Shown here one piece after another: positions 24,757 through 34,320 of a DNA stretch of 64,000 nt (positions are counted from its first letter, which is position 1; the number at the start of each line of letters is the position of its first letter). Below the pieces are notes generated by a model that worked only from the letters and a program-made list of their open reading frames with translations, was not told the DNA's origin and did not search any database. Source of the stretch: Tissierella simiarum (GTDB taxonomy: Bacteria > Bacillota > Clostridia > Tissierellales > Tissierellaceae). Position numbers and translations under genes: made by a program. Location of the stretch: positions 62,001 through 126,000 of the forward strand of contig NZ_JAHLPM010000006.1 in assembly GCF_018917865.1 (NCBI RefSeq), given 5' to 3'.

Positions 24757-26994
24757 ATGAACAGGGATGACTCTGAATGGAAGCTTGAAGATGAATGGCT
24801 GCAAGATGTGCTTAAAGAGGCTCGAAAACAGCTTGATAAAAACAGAGATTTTAAAGAAAAAATTAGAGAAGATGCCATTAGAACACAAAAGGAGCTATGG
24901 GATGAAATAGGTTCAGTTTCTATAACAAATGGGCTAGAGCAGGTTGCAGACTTTATGCAATTCGTCAATCTCATGAAAATGCAAAAGATAAGCCATGAGT
25001 CAACCAGAAAACTTCAAGAAAAATACGAGAGAATGCTTTCGTCACCCTATTTCGGAAGAATCGACTTTCTTGAAAATGAAGATGACAAAGCCGAGAAATA
25101 TTATATTGGGATTTCAAACCTGATTAATGATAACCTTGATTTCCTAATATATGACTGGAGAGCACCGATTTCCAGCATGTTTTATGATTGTGAAATGGGA
25201 GAGGCTAATTATAAATGCCCTGAAGGAGTTATAGAAGGGAAACTTATGCTAAAAAGACAGTATAAAATTAATAATGGCAAAATTGAATATATGTTTGATA
25301 GTAATCTTAAGATAGACGATGAAATGCTTCAAGATATTTTGAGTAAAAGTACTGATAGTAAGATGAAGGCCATAGTAACGACAATTCAAAGAGAGCAGAA
25401 TAAAGTGATTCGTAATGAAGAGTACAAAACTCTGATTGTTCAAGGTCCTGCAGGAAGCGGGAAAACTTCTGTTGCTCTTCATAGAATTGCCTATCTCTTA
25501 TATAAATATCGGGAGAAAATAACACCTCAGAATATAGTAATATTTTCACCCAATGAAATTTTTAATGATTATATCTCTAATGTATTACCAGAGCTTGGAG
25601 AAGATAATATGTACCAGACAACATTTAAGGAATATATGCATATGGCTTTAGGTAGCGAGCTTATAAAGGAAGGTTACTGCGAAATGATGGAATATATTCT
25701 AGTTTCAAAGAATGAATCAAACTATCAAAACAGAATCAGTAATATAAGATATAAGTCTACTGTAGAATTTGTAAACATATTAAAATATTATGTGACCTAT
25801 GTTGAAAAGATGGATAGAAACTTTACAGACATCGTTTTTAGAGATAGGCTAATAGTGTCATCTAAAGATTTACAAGAACTATTTTTTAAAGATTATATAA
25901 GACTTCCGCTGAAGAAGAGACTTAGAAAGATAAAGGAAAGAATATTGTTCCTTTTAGAGCCATATAAAAAAGACAGGATAGAGGAAATTGTCACTGAATT
26001 AGAACATACAGGCTCTTATATAGATAAAATGGAGATTTTAAAGGATAGTATAGCTATTGTAAAGGATGAAATGAAGGAAATATACTATGAGATAGATAGA
26101 ATAACAGACTTTAATTTAGTAGATATATATATAAAGCTTTTTGATAAATTGGAGTTTTTTTATAGAAGTTTAAATACTGAATACTGTGAGGAGAAAATTG
26201 AGAAAATCAAAAGTTATACTTTAGAAAACCTGAAAGCTCAAAAACTCAACTATGAAGATCAGATCCCCTTTCTATATCTAAAAATTGTGCTAGGAGATCT
26301 TCCAAAAACCTCGGAAATTAAATATGTTATTATTGATGAGGCGCAGGACTATACACCACTTCAGTATGAAATATTTTATCAGCTTTTTAATCATGCAAAT
26401 ATGACTATACTGGGCGATTTAAATCAGTCCATCAATCCATTTATGAGTGTAGGAGATTATAATAATATCTCCCATATATTCTCTCAAAGCAACACTTGCA
26501 TAATAAATTTAACTAAAAGCTACAGATCCACAAAGGAAATTACCGAGTTTTCTAGAAAACTACTTAATGATGAATTTATTGATGAAAGTATACAAAGAAG
26601 TGGAGATGAACCTTTATTTCTTGGTTTTTCAGATGAAGAAGCTATAAAAGAAAGACTTCTTGAGGATATAAAGATATATAAGGAGAGAGGATATAAATCC
26701 ATTGGAATAATAACAAGAACTATAAAAGAAGCAGATGAGGCATATAATTTCTTAAAAGAGAAAATTCATATTAAAGCTATAATAAAAGATGATGATGAGT
26801 ATGTCAGTGATACCTTGGTAATACCTGCATATCTTGCTAAAGGATTAGAATTTGATGTTGTGCTTATTTATAATGTAGGAAATGGGAATTACTGCTGTGA
26901 AGAGGAAAGGTTGCTACTTTATACTGCCTGTACCAGAGCACTTCATATTCTATGTATATACTATTCTGGGAAGTGCACACCATTGCTGAATTAA
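24757..26994 (+). CDS. helD: HelD-type superfamily 1 ATPase (RNA polymerase recycling)
   Basis: A 745-residue UvrD-like protein close to the size of B. subtilis HelD (774). Residues 1-130 form a charged coiled-coil arm. Walker A is GPAGSGKT at 230-237, Walker B is YVIIDEAQDYTP near 520, motif III is ILGDLNQSI, motif IV-V is TKSYRSTKEI, and the C-terminus has KGLEFDVVLIYN and LLYTACTRALH. HelD uses ATP to remove stalled RNA polymerase from DNA. AAGGAGG lies 8 bases before the ATG. Some HelD relatives give rifampicin resistance, but Clostridial class I members are usually housekeeping. Confidence 0.9.
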   Translation: MNRDDSEWKLEDEWLQDVLKEARKQLDKNRDFKEKIREDAIRTQKELWDEIGSVSITNGLEQVADFMQFVNLMKMQKISHESTRKLQEKYERMLSSPYFGRIDFLENEDDKAEKYYIGISNLINDNLDFLIYDWRAPISSMFYDCEMGEANYKCPEGVIEGKLMLKRQYKINNGKIEYMFDSNLKIDDEMLQDILSKSTDSKMKAIVTTIQREQNKVIRNEEYKTLIVQGPAGSGKTSVALHRIAYLLYKYREKITPQNIVIFSPNEIFNDYISNVLPELGEDNMYQTTFKEYMHMALGSELIKEGYCEMMEYILVSKNESNYQNRISNIRYKSTVEFVNILKYYVTYVEKMDRNFTDIVFRDRLIVSSKDLQELFFKDYIRLPLKKRLRKIKERILFLLEPYKKDRIEEIVTELEHTGSYIDKMEILKDSIAIVKDEMKEIYYEIDRITDFNLVDIYIKLFDKLEFFYRSLNTEYCEEKIEKIKSYTLENLKAQKLNYEDQIPFLYLKIVLGDLPKTSEIKYVIIDEAQDYTPLQYEIFYQLFNHANMTILGDLNQSINPFMSVGDYNNISHIFSQSNTCIINLTKSYRSTKEITEFSRKLLNDEFIDESIQRSGDEPLFLGFSDEEAIKERLLEDIKIYKERGYKSIGIITRTIKEADEAYNFLKEKIHIKAIIKDDDEYVSDTLVIPAYLAKGLEFDVVLIYNVGNGNYCCEEERLLLYTACTRALHILCIYYSGKCTPLLN

Positions 26995-27151
26995 AAATAG
27001 CAAATAAGTATTGCAAGCATATGGCAAAAATATGATTTTAAATTATGATACTTATGAAATTTTAATTTAAGGAGGAAAGTAAGTGATGATGATATTAAAT
27101 TGTTAATATTAATCAAATAAGATACTAAATTATTAAATGTGAGGTAAAAAC

Positions 27152-27580
27152 ATGAATATTTTAATAAGTGCTTGTTTATTAGGAGTTAATTGTAGATATG
27201 ATGGAACAGGTAAATTTATTGGACAATTACACATTTTAAAAGAAAAACATCATTTGATTCCAGTATGTCCTGAAATATTTGGCGGCTTAGAAACTCCACG
27301 ACAGCCTGCAGAAAAAATAATGGATAAGGTTATTACTAAAACTGGTGAAGATGTAACTAATTATTATAAAAAAGGTGCTAATGAGGTCTTAAAGCTTGCT
27401 AAATTCTATAATAGTAAATTTGCAATTTTAAAAGAACGCAGTCCTTCATGTGGGCACAGAGAGATTTACGATGGAACATTCTCTGGCACAGTGATAGACG
27501 GTAATGGAGTGACTGCAGAATTGTTAATTGAGAATGGGATAACTGTTATAGGTGAATCACAAATAGAAACTTTGTTATAA
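27152..27580 (+). CDS. DUF523 domain protein
   Basis: A 142-residue protein with the conserved Cys motifs of DUF523: SACLLGVNCRYDG at the N-terminus, VCPEIFGGL, and KERSPSCGHREIYDG. The cysteines suggest metal or Fe-S binding. No function is established. A modest GAGG lies 8 bases before the ATG. Confidence 0.9.
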   Translation: MNILISACLLGVNCRYDGTGKFIGQLHILKEKHHLIPVCPEIFGGLETPRQPAEKIMDKVITKTGEDVTNYYKKGANEVLKLAKFYNSKFAILKERSPSCGHREIYDGTFSGTVIDGNGVTAELLIENGITVIGESQIETLL

Positions 27581-27585
27581 TATAG

Positions 27586-27663
27586 ATTTCAGAACCAGAT
27601 ATCTATGTAGATTACTCAGAAGATGCGCTAAGCAAAGCTATAGAACTGATTACATCGAAGTAG
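27586..27663 (+). pseudogene. Possible C-terminal fragment of an S41-type protease
   Basis: A 25-codon tail ending DIYVDYSEDALSKAIELITSK matches the style of S41 C-terminal processing protease ends (PDI..Y.ED.L.KAIELI). It begins right after the DUF523 stop, in another frame, with no start codon. The match is short, so this is tentative. Confidence 0.3.
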
Positions 27664-27706
27664 AAAAAATAAAAGAAATATTATAAGTGAATGAAGCTAT
27701 ATTATA

Positions 27707-27752
27707 AGCCACTATTGCAAATAATGTTGATCATTTGCAATAGTGGCTTTTG
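27707..27752 (+). terminator. Strong intrinsic terminator
   Basis: Perfect 16-bp stem (27707-27722 with 27733-27748), 10-base loop, then TTTGCTATTTTT. Confidence 0.85.
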
Positions 27753-27826
27753 CTATTTTTACTATATTTTATATGTTAAATAGTATAATATAAAAATATA
27801 GTAGTTATAAACTGTGAGGTGAAATT

Positions 27827-28501
27827 ATGTACAAAATACTTATAGTGGAAGATGATGATGCCCTTTGTAGTAAAATAAAAGATAGAATTTTAAAATGGGG
27901 TTATCATGTAGTTTCGATTGAAAATTTTGAAAATATTTTAGAAGAATTTGCGAAATATAATCCTCATTTAGTGATTATGGACATAAATTTACCATACTTT
28001 GACGGGTTTTATTGGTGCAACAAGATTAGAGCTATATCTAAAGTCCCTATTATATTTCTATCATCTAGAGATAACAATATGGATATAGTAATGGCAATCA
28101 ATATGGGAGGAGATGACTTTGTTACAAAGCCATTTTCTATGGATGTTTTATTAGCAAAAATTCAGGCTATACTTAGGCGAACCTATTCCTATGGAGAAAA
28201 TGAAGGACAAATAATAGAATGTGAAGGAGCTATTTTAAATATAAACGATGGAACAATGACCTATAATAATGAAAAAGTAGAGCTTACTAAAAATGAGTTT
28301 AGAATATTGTATTTACTTATGAAAAATAGAGGAAAGATAATGTCAAGGACTAGAATTATGAGAGTTCTGTGGGAAAGTGAGTATTTTATAAGTGAAAACA
28401 CATTAACGGTAAATGTGAATAGATTGAGAAAAAAACTTGAAGATATAGGATTAAAGAATTTTATAATTACTAAAAAATCTCAAGGATATATGATACCATG
28501 A
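27827..28501 (+). CDS. BceR-like OmpR-family response regulator (module 1)
   Basis: A 224-residue regulator: receiver with acidic pair near residues 9-10, phospho-acceptor Asp52 in VIMDINLPYFDG and switch Lys in FVTKPFS, then a winged-helix domain (VELTKNEFRILYLL... TVNVNRLRKKLEDIG). FDGFYWCNKIR is shared with the second Bce regulator at 43973. The stop overlaps the kinase start by 4 bases (ATGA). It should activate the ABC pair at 29737-32371 in response to cell-wall-active peptides. Confidence 0.92.
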   Translation: MYKILIVEDDDALCSKIKDRILKWGYHVVSIENFENILEEFAKYNPHLVIMDINLPYFDGFYWCNKIRAISKVPIIFLSSRDNNMDIVMAINMGGDDFVTKPFSMDVLLAKIQAILRRTYSYGENEGQIIECEGAILNINDGTMTYNNEKVELTKNEFRILYLLMKNRGKIMSRTRIMRVLWESEYFISENTLTVNVNRLRKKLEDIGLKNFIITKKSQGYMIP

Positions 28502-29529
28502 GCCTCTTTAGATATATAAAAGATTTATTTTGGATAATCCTATATTTTCTAATAACAGTTCTGATTATAAATTTAATATTGATAAGTAGTGTAAATATAA
28601 ATAAATCTATAGGTGATATTTTCTACATGAATATACTTGTATTTTTTATCTCTTCAATATTTTTATTAATAGGGTATGTGAAGTGGATAAAGGAATATAA
28701 AGATTTACGAAAAGCCCTTTATACTGATGAACCTATCGATATGTTAGCTTGCCAAGGCAATAAATTAGAACAAGAACTTATTAGGCAAATAATAGATTTT
28801 AAAAAGAAAGAAAAACTAAGAGAAGTAACGATGTTAAAGGAAGATTTAGAAGAAATTAGTGATTATATAACACAATGGGCCCATGAAATTAAAATACCTA
28901 TATCTGTGTGTGATCTCATAGCCGATAAAGTTGAGGAAGAAGATTTATATAATATTTCAGAAGAGCTAAGACAGGAACTAGAAAGGATAAAATTTCTTAC
29001 TAATCAGGTCTTATATATCAGTAGGGTTTCAAGTTATTCAGAGGATCTCATAATAGAAGAAGTAAACCTAAAGGCTTTAGTAACAAATGTGATTAAAAAC
29101 AATATGAATTTTTTTATAAATAAAAATATAGATTTAAAAATTCATGATTTAGATTTTAATATATTAACGGATAAGAAATGGACTTCCTATATATTAGAGC
29201 AAATAATAAATAATGCTTGTAAATATGTGAATTTACAAGGCAAGATTGAAATTTATGCGAAGGAAAATGAAGAAAGTGTAAGATTGTTTATAAAGGACAA
29301 TGGAATAGGCATACCTCAAAAAGATATAGGAAGAATTTTTGATAGAGGATTTACAGGGGATAATGGACGGAAAACCACAAAATCTACAGGTATGGGTCTT
29401 TATATATGTAACAAAATAGCTTCAAAATTAAATCACAAAATAGAAGTGTTTTCTAAGCAATCACAATATACAGAGTTTATAATAGTCTTTTATAATATAT
29501 CGGATTATTTCAATGTGACAAATATGTAA
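28498..29529 (+). CDS. BceS-like intramembrane-sensing histidine kinase (module 1)
   Basis: A 343-residue kinase with two N-terminal membrane helices (about 10-31 and 42-62) joined by a short loop and no extracellular sensor, as in BceS-type kinases that sense the flux of their ABC partner. The phospho-accepting His129 is in ITQWAHEIKIPIS. HATPase boxes are QIINNACKYV, FIKDNGIGIP and STGMGLYICNKIA. Overlap with the regulator gene implies translational coupling. Confidence 0.92.
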   Translation: MSLFRYIKDLFWIILYFLITVLIINLILISSVNINKSIGDIFYMNILVFFISSIFLLIGYVKWIKEYKDLRKALYTDEPIDMLACQGNKLEQELIRQIIDFKKKEKLREVTMLKEDLEEISDYITQWAHEIKIPISVCDLIADKVEEEDLYNISEELRQELERIKFLTNQVLYISRVSSYSEDLIIEEVNLKALVTNVIKNNMNFFINKNIDLKIHDLDFNILTDKKWTSYILEQIINNACKYVNLQGKIEIYAKENEESVRLFIKDNGIGIPQKDIGRIFDRGFTGDNGRKTTKSTGMGLYICNKIASKLNHKIEVFSKQSQYTEFIIVFYNISDYFNVTNM

Positions 29530-29608
29530 TGTAAACCTTTATATTGTCACCATAAATGATGGCACGTAGGTAATGAAAGTATTAATATAAAAGTAAATAG
29601 TAAGAATT

Positions 29609-29640
29609 ATTCTCTCTTAGTTTAAGAGAGAATTTTTATT
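29609..29640 (+). terminator. Terminator between kinase and ABC genes (module 1)
   Basis: ATTCTCTCTT (29609-29618) pairs with AAGAGAGAAT (29624-29633), followed by TTTTATT. It separates the regulatory genes from the ABC genes, which therefore have their own promoter. Confidence 0.8.
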
Positions 29641-29669
29641 AGTTTAATTTATTTTTATATAGGGGGCAC

Positions 29670-29686
29670 TTGAATATATTCTTCAA
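29670..29686 (+). promoter_or_regulatory. Candidate BceR-like binding site before the ABC genes
   Basis: TTGAA-N7-TTCAA inverted repeat 50 bases before the ABC ATPase start and just after the terminator, where a regulator site for an inducible ABC operon would be expected. Assignment is by position only. Confidence 0.35.
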
Positions 29687-29736
29687 TGGAATTAATTTTA
29701 ATTTTTTACAGCATATAAAAAACTGGAGGTTATAAT

Positions 29737-30501
29737 ATGGATTTAGTACTTGAAACTAAAAACTTAAAAAAAGAATATGGGTCAAAAGGAATGGTTTTTA
29801 CAGCTGTAGACAATATAGACCTTAATGTCTATAAAGGTGAATTTTTAGGTATTATGGGACCATCAGGAGCAGGTAAAACTACACTTTTAAATATGTTGTC
29901 CACCATTGATAGACCTACTTCTGGAGAGATATATTATGAGGGCAAAAATATTGGACATATGAAAAACAGAGAACTTTCTATATTTAGACGAAATAATGTA
30001 GGTTTTATATTTCAAGATTTCAATCTATTAGATAGCATGTCGGTTGAAGACAATATAGCACTACCCCTTGCTCTTTCAAAAGTTGATAGTAAAGAAATAA
30101 AAGATAAAGTAAAAAGGTTGAGTAAGTTTTTTGGATTAGATGATCAGCTTAGAAAATATCCCTATCAATTGTCAGGAGGACAAAAACAAAGGGTAGCAGC
30201 AGCAAGGGCTCTTATAACTTCTCCATCTGTAGTATTTGCTGATGAACCTACTGGAGCTTTAGACTCAAAATCTTCTTCAGAGTTATTGCAATGTTTTTCT
30301 AGAATGAATCAAGAATTTAATACAACTGTTATTATGGTGACTCATGATGCCTTTGCGGCAAGTTATTGTAAGAGGATTTTAGTCATAAAGGATGGAAAAA
30401 TCCATGCTAAATTAGATAAGGATGAAACGAGAAAAGAGTTCTTTAAGAGGATTCTTGACTTATTGGCATCCATGGGAGGTGGAGTGGATGAACTTATTTA
30501 A
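29737..30501 (+). CDS. BceA-like ABC transporter ATP-binding protein (module 1)
   Basis: A 254-residue MacB/LolD-type ATPase. Walker A is GPSGAGKT, Q-loop FIFQDFNLLD, signature LSGGQKQRVAAARAL, Walker B VVFADEPTGALDSKS and the switch His in VTHDAFAASYC. With the permease it frees lipid II-cycle targets from peptide antibiotics. ACTGGAGG precedes the ATG. The 3' end overlaps the permease gene by 14 bases. Confidence 0.93.
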   Translation: MDLVLETKNLKKEYGSKGMVFTAVDNIDLNVYKGEFLGIMGPSGAGKTTLLNMLSTIDRPTSGEIYYEGKNIGHMKNRELSIFRRNNVGFIFQDFNLLDSMSVEDNIALPLALSKVDSKEIKDKVKRLSKFFGLDDQLRKYPYQLSGGQKQRVAAARALITSPSVVFADEPTGALDSKSSSELLQCFSRMNQEFNTTVIMVTHDAFAASYCKRILVIKDGKIHAKLDKDETRKEFFKRILDLLASMGGGVDELI

Positions 30502-32371
30502 AATAATCTTTATGAATTTTAAGCAAAATATAAAGACTTCCCTACTATATTTATGTGCAATGATATTTTCTGTGGCTTCATATTATAATTTTTTATCTAT
30601 GAGGTACAATCCTCAACTTTTAGAAGCTCAGGAGGTATCTAAATATGTAGAAAGTGCTTCTTATAGTGCTTCTATGCTTATGATAATGTTTTTAATATTT
30701 TTTATAATATATTCTAGTAACTTTTTTTTAAATCAAAGAAAAAAAGAAATAGGTGTATATGCTTTCATGGGTATCGACAATTATAAGATGGCCTTTATAT
30801 TTGCTTCAGAAGGATTGTTACTTGGTACATTATCAGTAATTATTGGTCTAGCTATTGGTATAGTATTTAGCAAATTATTTATGATGATGATTGCAAAAAT
30901 AGCACTTTTAAATATTACCATTGAGTTTTTTATATCCAAAAAAGCTGTTCTTAGTACTATAATTGTCTATTCGATTATTTTAGGTGTTACCTTTCTAAAA
31001 GGATATTTTCAGGTTATTAGAACTAATCTGATAGATTTATTAAACTCATTAAAAAAAGAAGAGGAATTGCCTAAGATTAATTATTTTAAGGGAATAGCAT
31101 CAATAGCTATAATCAGTATAGGATATTATATTGCAATAAATTATGAAATACTAGGTTTTGGTAATACATCAATTATTACAATTCTTCTTACTATTTGGGG
31201 AACCTATTGGATGTTTAATTCTTTCTTCTCCATAGTTATAAGGTATCTTATAAATAAGAAAAGTTTTTTATATAAGGGCACAAACATTATAAGCATATCC
31301 AATATATCCTTTAGAATAAAAAATAACTATAGAACCCTTGCAGCAGTAACGATTTTAATTACAACAAGTATAACTTCCTTTGCCACAGTAAGTTCCCTTA
31401 GATACTTTGCAGATCACAATCACAAGGTAGAAGTTCCTTATACCATCAGCTATGTTTCCGCTGATGAAGATATTATAGAAAAGGTAGATAATATAATAGA
31501 AGCATCAAGTCATAATGTACAGCTTACAGAAAGGGTTAATTTTTTGAATGTACCAGTGGTTGAAAACTTTCAAAGTGCCAATCAGGTTGTAGTAGTAAAA
31601 CTGTCGGATTTTAAAAAGATTTTATCGGATTTGGAAGTAGAAAATAAGGAAAAAATAATACCTAGATTTAACTTTTCAAAGGGTGAGGCAGGTTATGTAC
31701 ACAGACCTGGGACAGCAATAAGTATCCTAGATTTAAATAACATTACAATAGGAGATGTGGATTTTAATATAAAAACTGATATTAAAGTTCCTCTTTTGGG
31801 TGCAGGAGTACCCTATCCTTGTATAGTTGTTGATGATAATGATTATTTACGACTAAAATCTTCCTTTGAGGAGAAGCAGTTTAATGGGATTATATTAGAT
31901 AATCAAGAGAATACTAAAGACTTAACTATGGAATTAGCAAATGCAATACCTCCTGAAGAAATTAATTTATATACTTATTATGTGGCTGGAGCAACATTTT
32001 ATGATATGGTGGGAATTGTCTATTTTGTAGGAGCCTTTTTAGCCCTTGTATTTATATTTGCTACTGGAAGTATTATTTACTTTAAGATTTTAAGTGAATC
32101 CTTTAGAGATAGAAACAAATATCAAATACTTAAAAAAGTAGGTACTACAGATCTAGAAATATCTAACTCAGTTTCAAAACAGGTTGGTATATTTTTTATA
32201 ATGCCTTTAATAATAGGATCAATTCATAGTATAGTTGCAATTCTAGTATTAGGTAAAGTCATGAAGTATAGTTTTGTTGTACCAACAGCTATAAGTATAG
32301 TTATGTTTGCATTAGTATATGGAGTGTTTTACTTATTTACTACAAGGAAATTTATAACTGTAGTTAAGTAA
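30488..32371 (+). CDS. BceB-like ABC transporter permease (module 1)
   Basis: A 627-residue permease of the BceB type, with about ten membrane helices and a large extracellular domain (residues about 310-510) before the last three helices; this domain is thought to bind the antibiotic-target complex. NQRKKEIGVYAFMGI after helix 2 is the FtsX-like coupling motif. The ATG at 30488 is chosen because GGGAGGTGG lies directly upstream within the end of the ATPase gene. Followed by a 19-bp terminator. Confidence 0.92.
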   Translation: MNLFKIIFMNFKQNIKTSLLYLCAMIFSVASYYNFLSMRYNPQLLEAQEVSKYVESASYSASMLMIMFLIFFIIYSSNFFLNQRKKEIGVYAFMGIDNYKMAFIFASEGLLLGTLSVIIGLAIGIVFSKLFMMMIAKIALLNITIEFFISKKAVLSTIIVYSIILGVTFLKGYFQVIRTNLIDLLNSLKKEEELPKINYFKGIASIAIISIGYYIAINYEILGFGNTSIITILLTIWGTYWMFNSFFSIVIRYLINKKSFLYKGTNIISISNISFRIKNNYRTLAAVTILITTSITSFATVSSLRYFADHNHKVEVPYTISYVSADEDIIEKVDNIIEASSHNVQLTERVNFLNVPVVENFQSANQVVVVKLSDFKKILSDLEVENKEKIIPRFNFSKGEAGYVHRPGTAISILDLNNITIGDVDFNIKTDIKVPLLGAGVPYPCIVVDDNDYLRLKSSFEEKQFNGIILDNQENTKDLTMELANAIPPEEINLYTYYVAGATFYDMVGIVYFVGAFLALVFIFATGSIIYFKILSESFRDRNKYQILKKVGTTDLEISNSVSKQVGIFFIMPLIIGSIHSIVAILVLGKVMKYSFVVPTAISIVMFALVYGVFYLFTTRKFITVVK

Positions 32372-32410
32372 TGTCCTGGAAAATTATTTATATTCCCGTT
32401 TTTGTAACTT

Positions 32411-32460
32411 TAGTAACATTTATAGATTTATGTAAACAAATCTATGAATGTTACTAAAAT
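32411..32460 (+). terminator. Intrinsic terminator after the first Bce module
   Basis: A 19-bp stem with one G-U pair (32411-32429 with 32438-32456) and an 8-base loop, 40 bases after the permease stop. T-run is poor. Confidence 0.7.
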
Positions 32461-32469
32461 CTAGGTATT

Positions 32470-32610
32470 TCATAATTCATATCTATTTTTAAATATATCC
32501 TTAAGCTCCATCAAATTAGAAATTTCATAGGTGGGGTTTTATTTCTATCTTATTTGCAATTTTATTGGGATTAAACCAGTACGTATCTATACCAAAATTT
32601 ATTCCACCTT
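32470..32610 (-). pseudogene. Fragment of a YjjG-like HAD phosphatase gene
   Basis: The minus strand reads GGINFGIDTYWFNPNKI...IEIKP then, after a frameshift, YEISNLMELKDIFKN. This is close at both DNA and protein level to the last 45 codons of the intact HAD gene at 52635-53324. The homology stops at about 32610. It is the decayed 3' end of a paralogous or duplicated copy. Confidence 0.8.
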
Positions 32611-32687
32611 ATAATAAAATGATATTATACCATAAAATGGATAAAAATGCAAACTACTATTATAGAATCACTATTAGTGCAATATAG

Positions 32688-32879
32688 AAAAAAGTAGAGA
32701 GTGGTATTCTGAAAAAGAAAATTTATTTCAAACTAGGAACACTAAGGAAAGACTTAAAGGACAATGGGATTTTTAACATAGCTCAAGCTTACGCAAGAAA
32801 TAAATTTAAGAAGGATGAACTGAAGAAAATCAGTGAAGAGATAAAAAGAAATATTAAAGAGTCTGGATATGATATATAG
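32688..32879 (+). pseudogene. 5'-truncated reading frame of unknown family
   Basis: Sixty-three codons are open from 32688 to TAG 32877-32879 (GILKKKIYFKLGTLRKDLK... EIKRNIKESGYDI) with no ATG/GTG/TTG start or ribosome site. The sequence is protein-like, charged and helical, so it is probably the tail of a lost gene. I do not recognise it. Confidence 0.4.
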
Positions 32880-33074
32880 TATCAATTTTTATTAAAAATA
32901 AATTGTTTACTAATTTATCTAGTTTATGTAAGTACTACTAAGGATGTAGTAATAACTATTTAATTAAAAATTTCCTCTTAACTAGGTGAGGTGAACTGTA
33001 TCATGAGTAACTGCGATTTTTAGAAATTCATGGTATACTAGAAAATAGTTGATTAAAGTTAGAGGGGGAATTAG

Positions 33075-33554
33075 ATGAAAAGATTAATAGCAGCTTGTTG
33101 TATAATTGTTACATTATTATGTACTGGATGTGGAGTAAATTACATGAATTCGCTATATTCAAAAGATGATGAGATTTCAAGTGATACAAACTCATTTAGT
33201 TTAGATAAAGACGAACAATCAATAGATGGACAAGCTTATACTGGTAAGCTGGAGTTTGAGGGAATGGATACTATATGGAAGTATAATGCTGAAGATGATA
33301 TGGAAATTGAACTTTCATATTTATTATCAGTAAGCAAAGGTAAAGCAAAATTAGTTTTGATTGATCCGTCAGGAAAGCTAGAAACACTTGTTGAAAATAA
33401 AGACAAGACCATTCAAAAGGATATGGAAACAATCAAGATGTCCTTAAAAAAAGGGGAAAACAGGATTAAATTAGTTGCATCTAATAAAGCACAAATTGAA
33501 CTTAAACTTAGTGTAGATGTAGGTGACCTTAATAATATTGGATTTAATAGATAG
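33075..33554 (+). CDS. Small lipoprotein of unknown function
   Basis: A 159-residue protein with a lipoprotein signal: MKRLIAACCIIVTLLCTGCG, lipobox LCTGC with Cys at about residue 19. The mature part is a short acidic linker, then a beta-rich domain (residues about 55-150) with AKLVLIDPSGKLETLV and NRIKLVASNKAQIELKLSV. Surface-anchored. AGGGGGAA precedes the ATG. No family recognised. Confidence 0.78.
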   Translation: MKRLIAACCIIVTLLCTGCGVNYMNSLYSKDDEISSDTNSFSLDKDEQSIDGQAYTGKLEFEGMDTIWKYNAEDDMEIELSYLLSVSKGKAKLVLIDPSGKLETLVENKDKTIQKDMETIKMSLKKGENRIKLVASNKAQIELKLSVDVGDLNNIGFNR

Positions 33555-33640
33555 ATAAGTGTTCTTGTAAAAGACGATAGTGAAGTCAATACAACACTAT
33601 ATAAATAAAGTTGAACGGATAAATTTCATAAGGGAGAGGT

Positions 33641-34099
33641 ATGGCAATGAGTCGAAGTGAACAGGCTATTTTTACAAATATGTGTATGATATATAATGAA
33701 GACTATATTTTAGTACAAGATAGACGTAATCCTGATTGGCCAGGGATTACATTTCCTGGTGGTCATGTTGAATATGGTGAATCCTTTGTTGAGTCTGTTA
33801 AGCGTGAAGTTTTTGAAGAAACAGGGCTTGTTATTGAAAATCCTATTTTATGTGGGGTAAAGCAATTTCAGACAAAGCAGGATGAGAGATATGTTGTTTT
33901 GCTTTTTAAAGCTAATCAGTTTAAAGGGAATTTAAAACCTTCAAAAGAAGGTGATGTATTTTGGATAAAAAAAGAAGATTTAGGACAATATCAGCTTGCT
34001 CATGATTTTTTAGATATGTTTAATGTTTTTGAATCTGATAAATTTAGTGAATTCTATTACTACAAAGAACAAGGTAATTTGAAGAAGAAATTACTATAA
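33641..34099 (+). CDS. Nudix hydrolase (8-oxo-dGTP diphosphatase-like)
   Basis: A 152-residue protein with a complete Nudix box: GGHVEYGESFVESVKREV followed by FEETGL (GX5EX7REUXEEXGU) at about residues 43-65. FPGGHVEYGES and the preceding DRRNPDWPGIT resemble MutX/MutT-like enzymes that hydrolyse oxidised or excess nucleoside triphosphates. The start is ATG 33641 or ATG 33647; AGGGAG spacing fits the second slightly better. Confidence 0.9.
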   Translation: MAMSRSEQAIFTNMCMIYNEDYILVQDRRNPDWPGITFPGGHVEYGESFVESVKREVFEETGLVIENPILCGVKQFQTKQDERYVVLLFKANQFKGNLKPSKEGDVFWIKKEDLGQYQLAHDFLDMFNVFESDKFSEFYYYKEQGNLKKKLL

Positions 34100-34270
34100 A
34101 TGAAAAGAGAGCAGAATATTTAGCAAATAAATTATAAAATATAATATTTAAAAACGTAGGATTGAAGGCTATTACTATATTTTAATTATGCCTTATGAAG
34201 TCTAGTTAGATAGAGAATATTGAAAGAAGTTTATATAGAAGTTATAATATATGACTATGATTTATAGAAA

Positions 34271-34300
34271 ATCCAACCTTCGGTCAAGGGAAGGTTGGAT
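34271..34300 (-). terminator. Terminator for the MarR-cyclase unit
   Basis: Perfect ATCCAACCTT/AAGGTTGGAT stem with a 10-base loop. Read on the minus strand it is followed by TTTTC, placing it 20 bases after the cyclase stop. Confidence 0.7.
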
Positions 34301-34320
34301 GTATAAATTATAGTCTCTTC

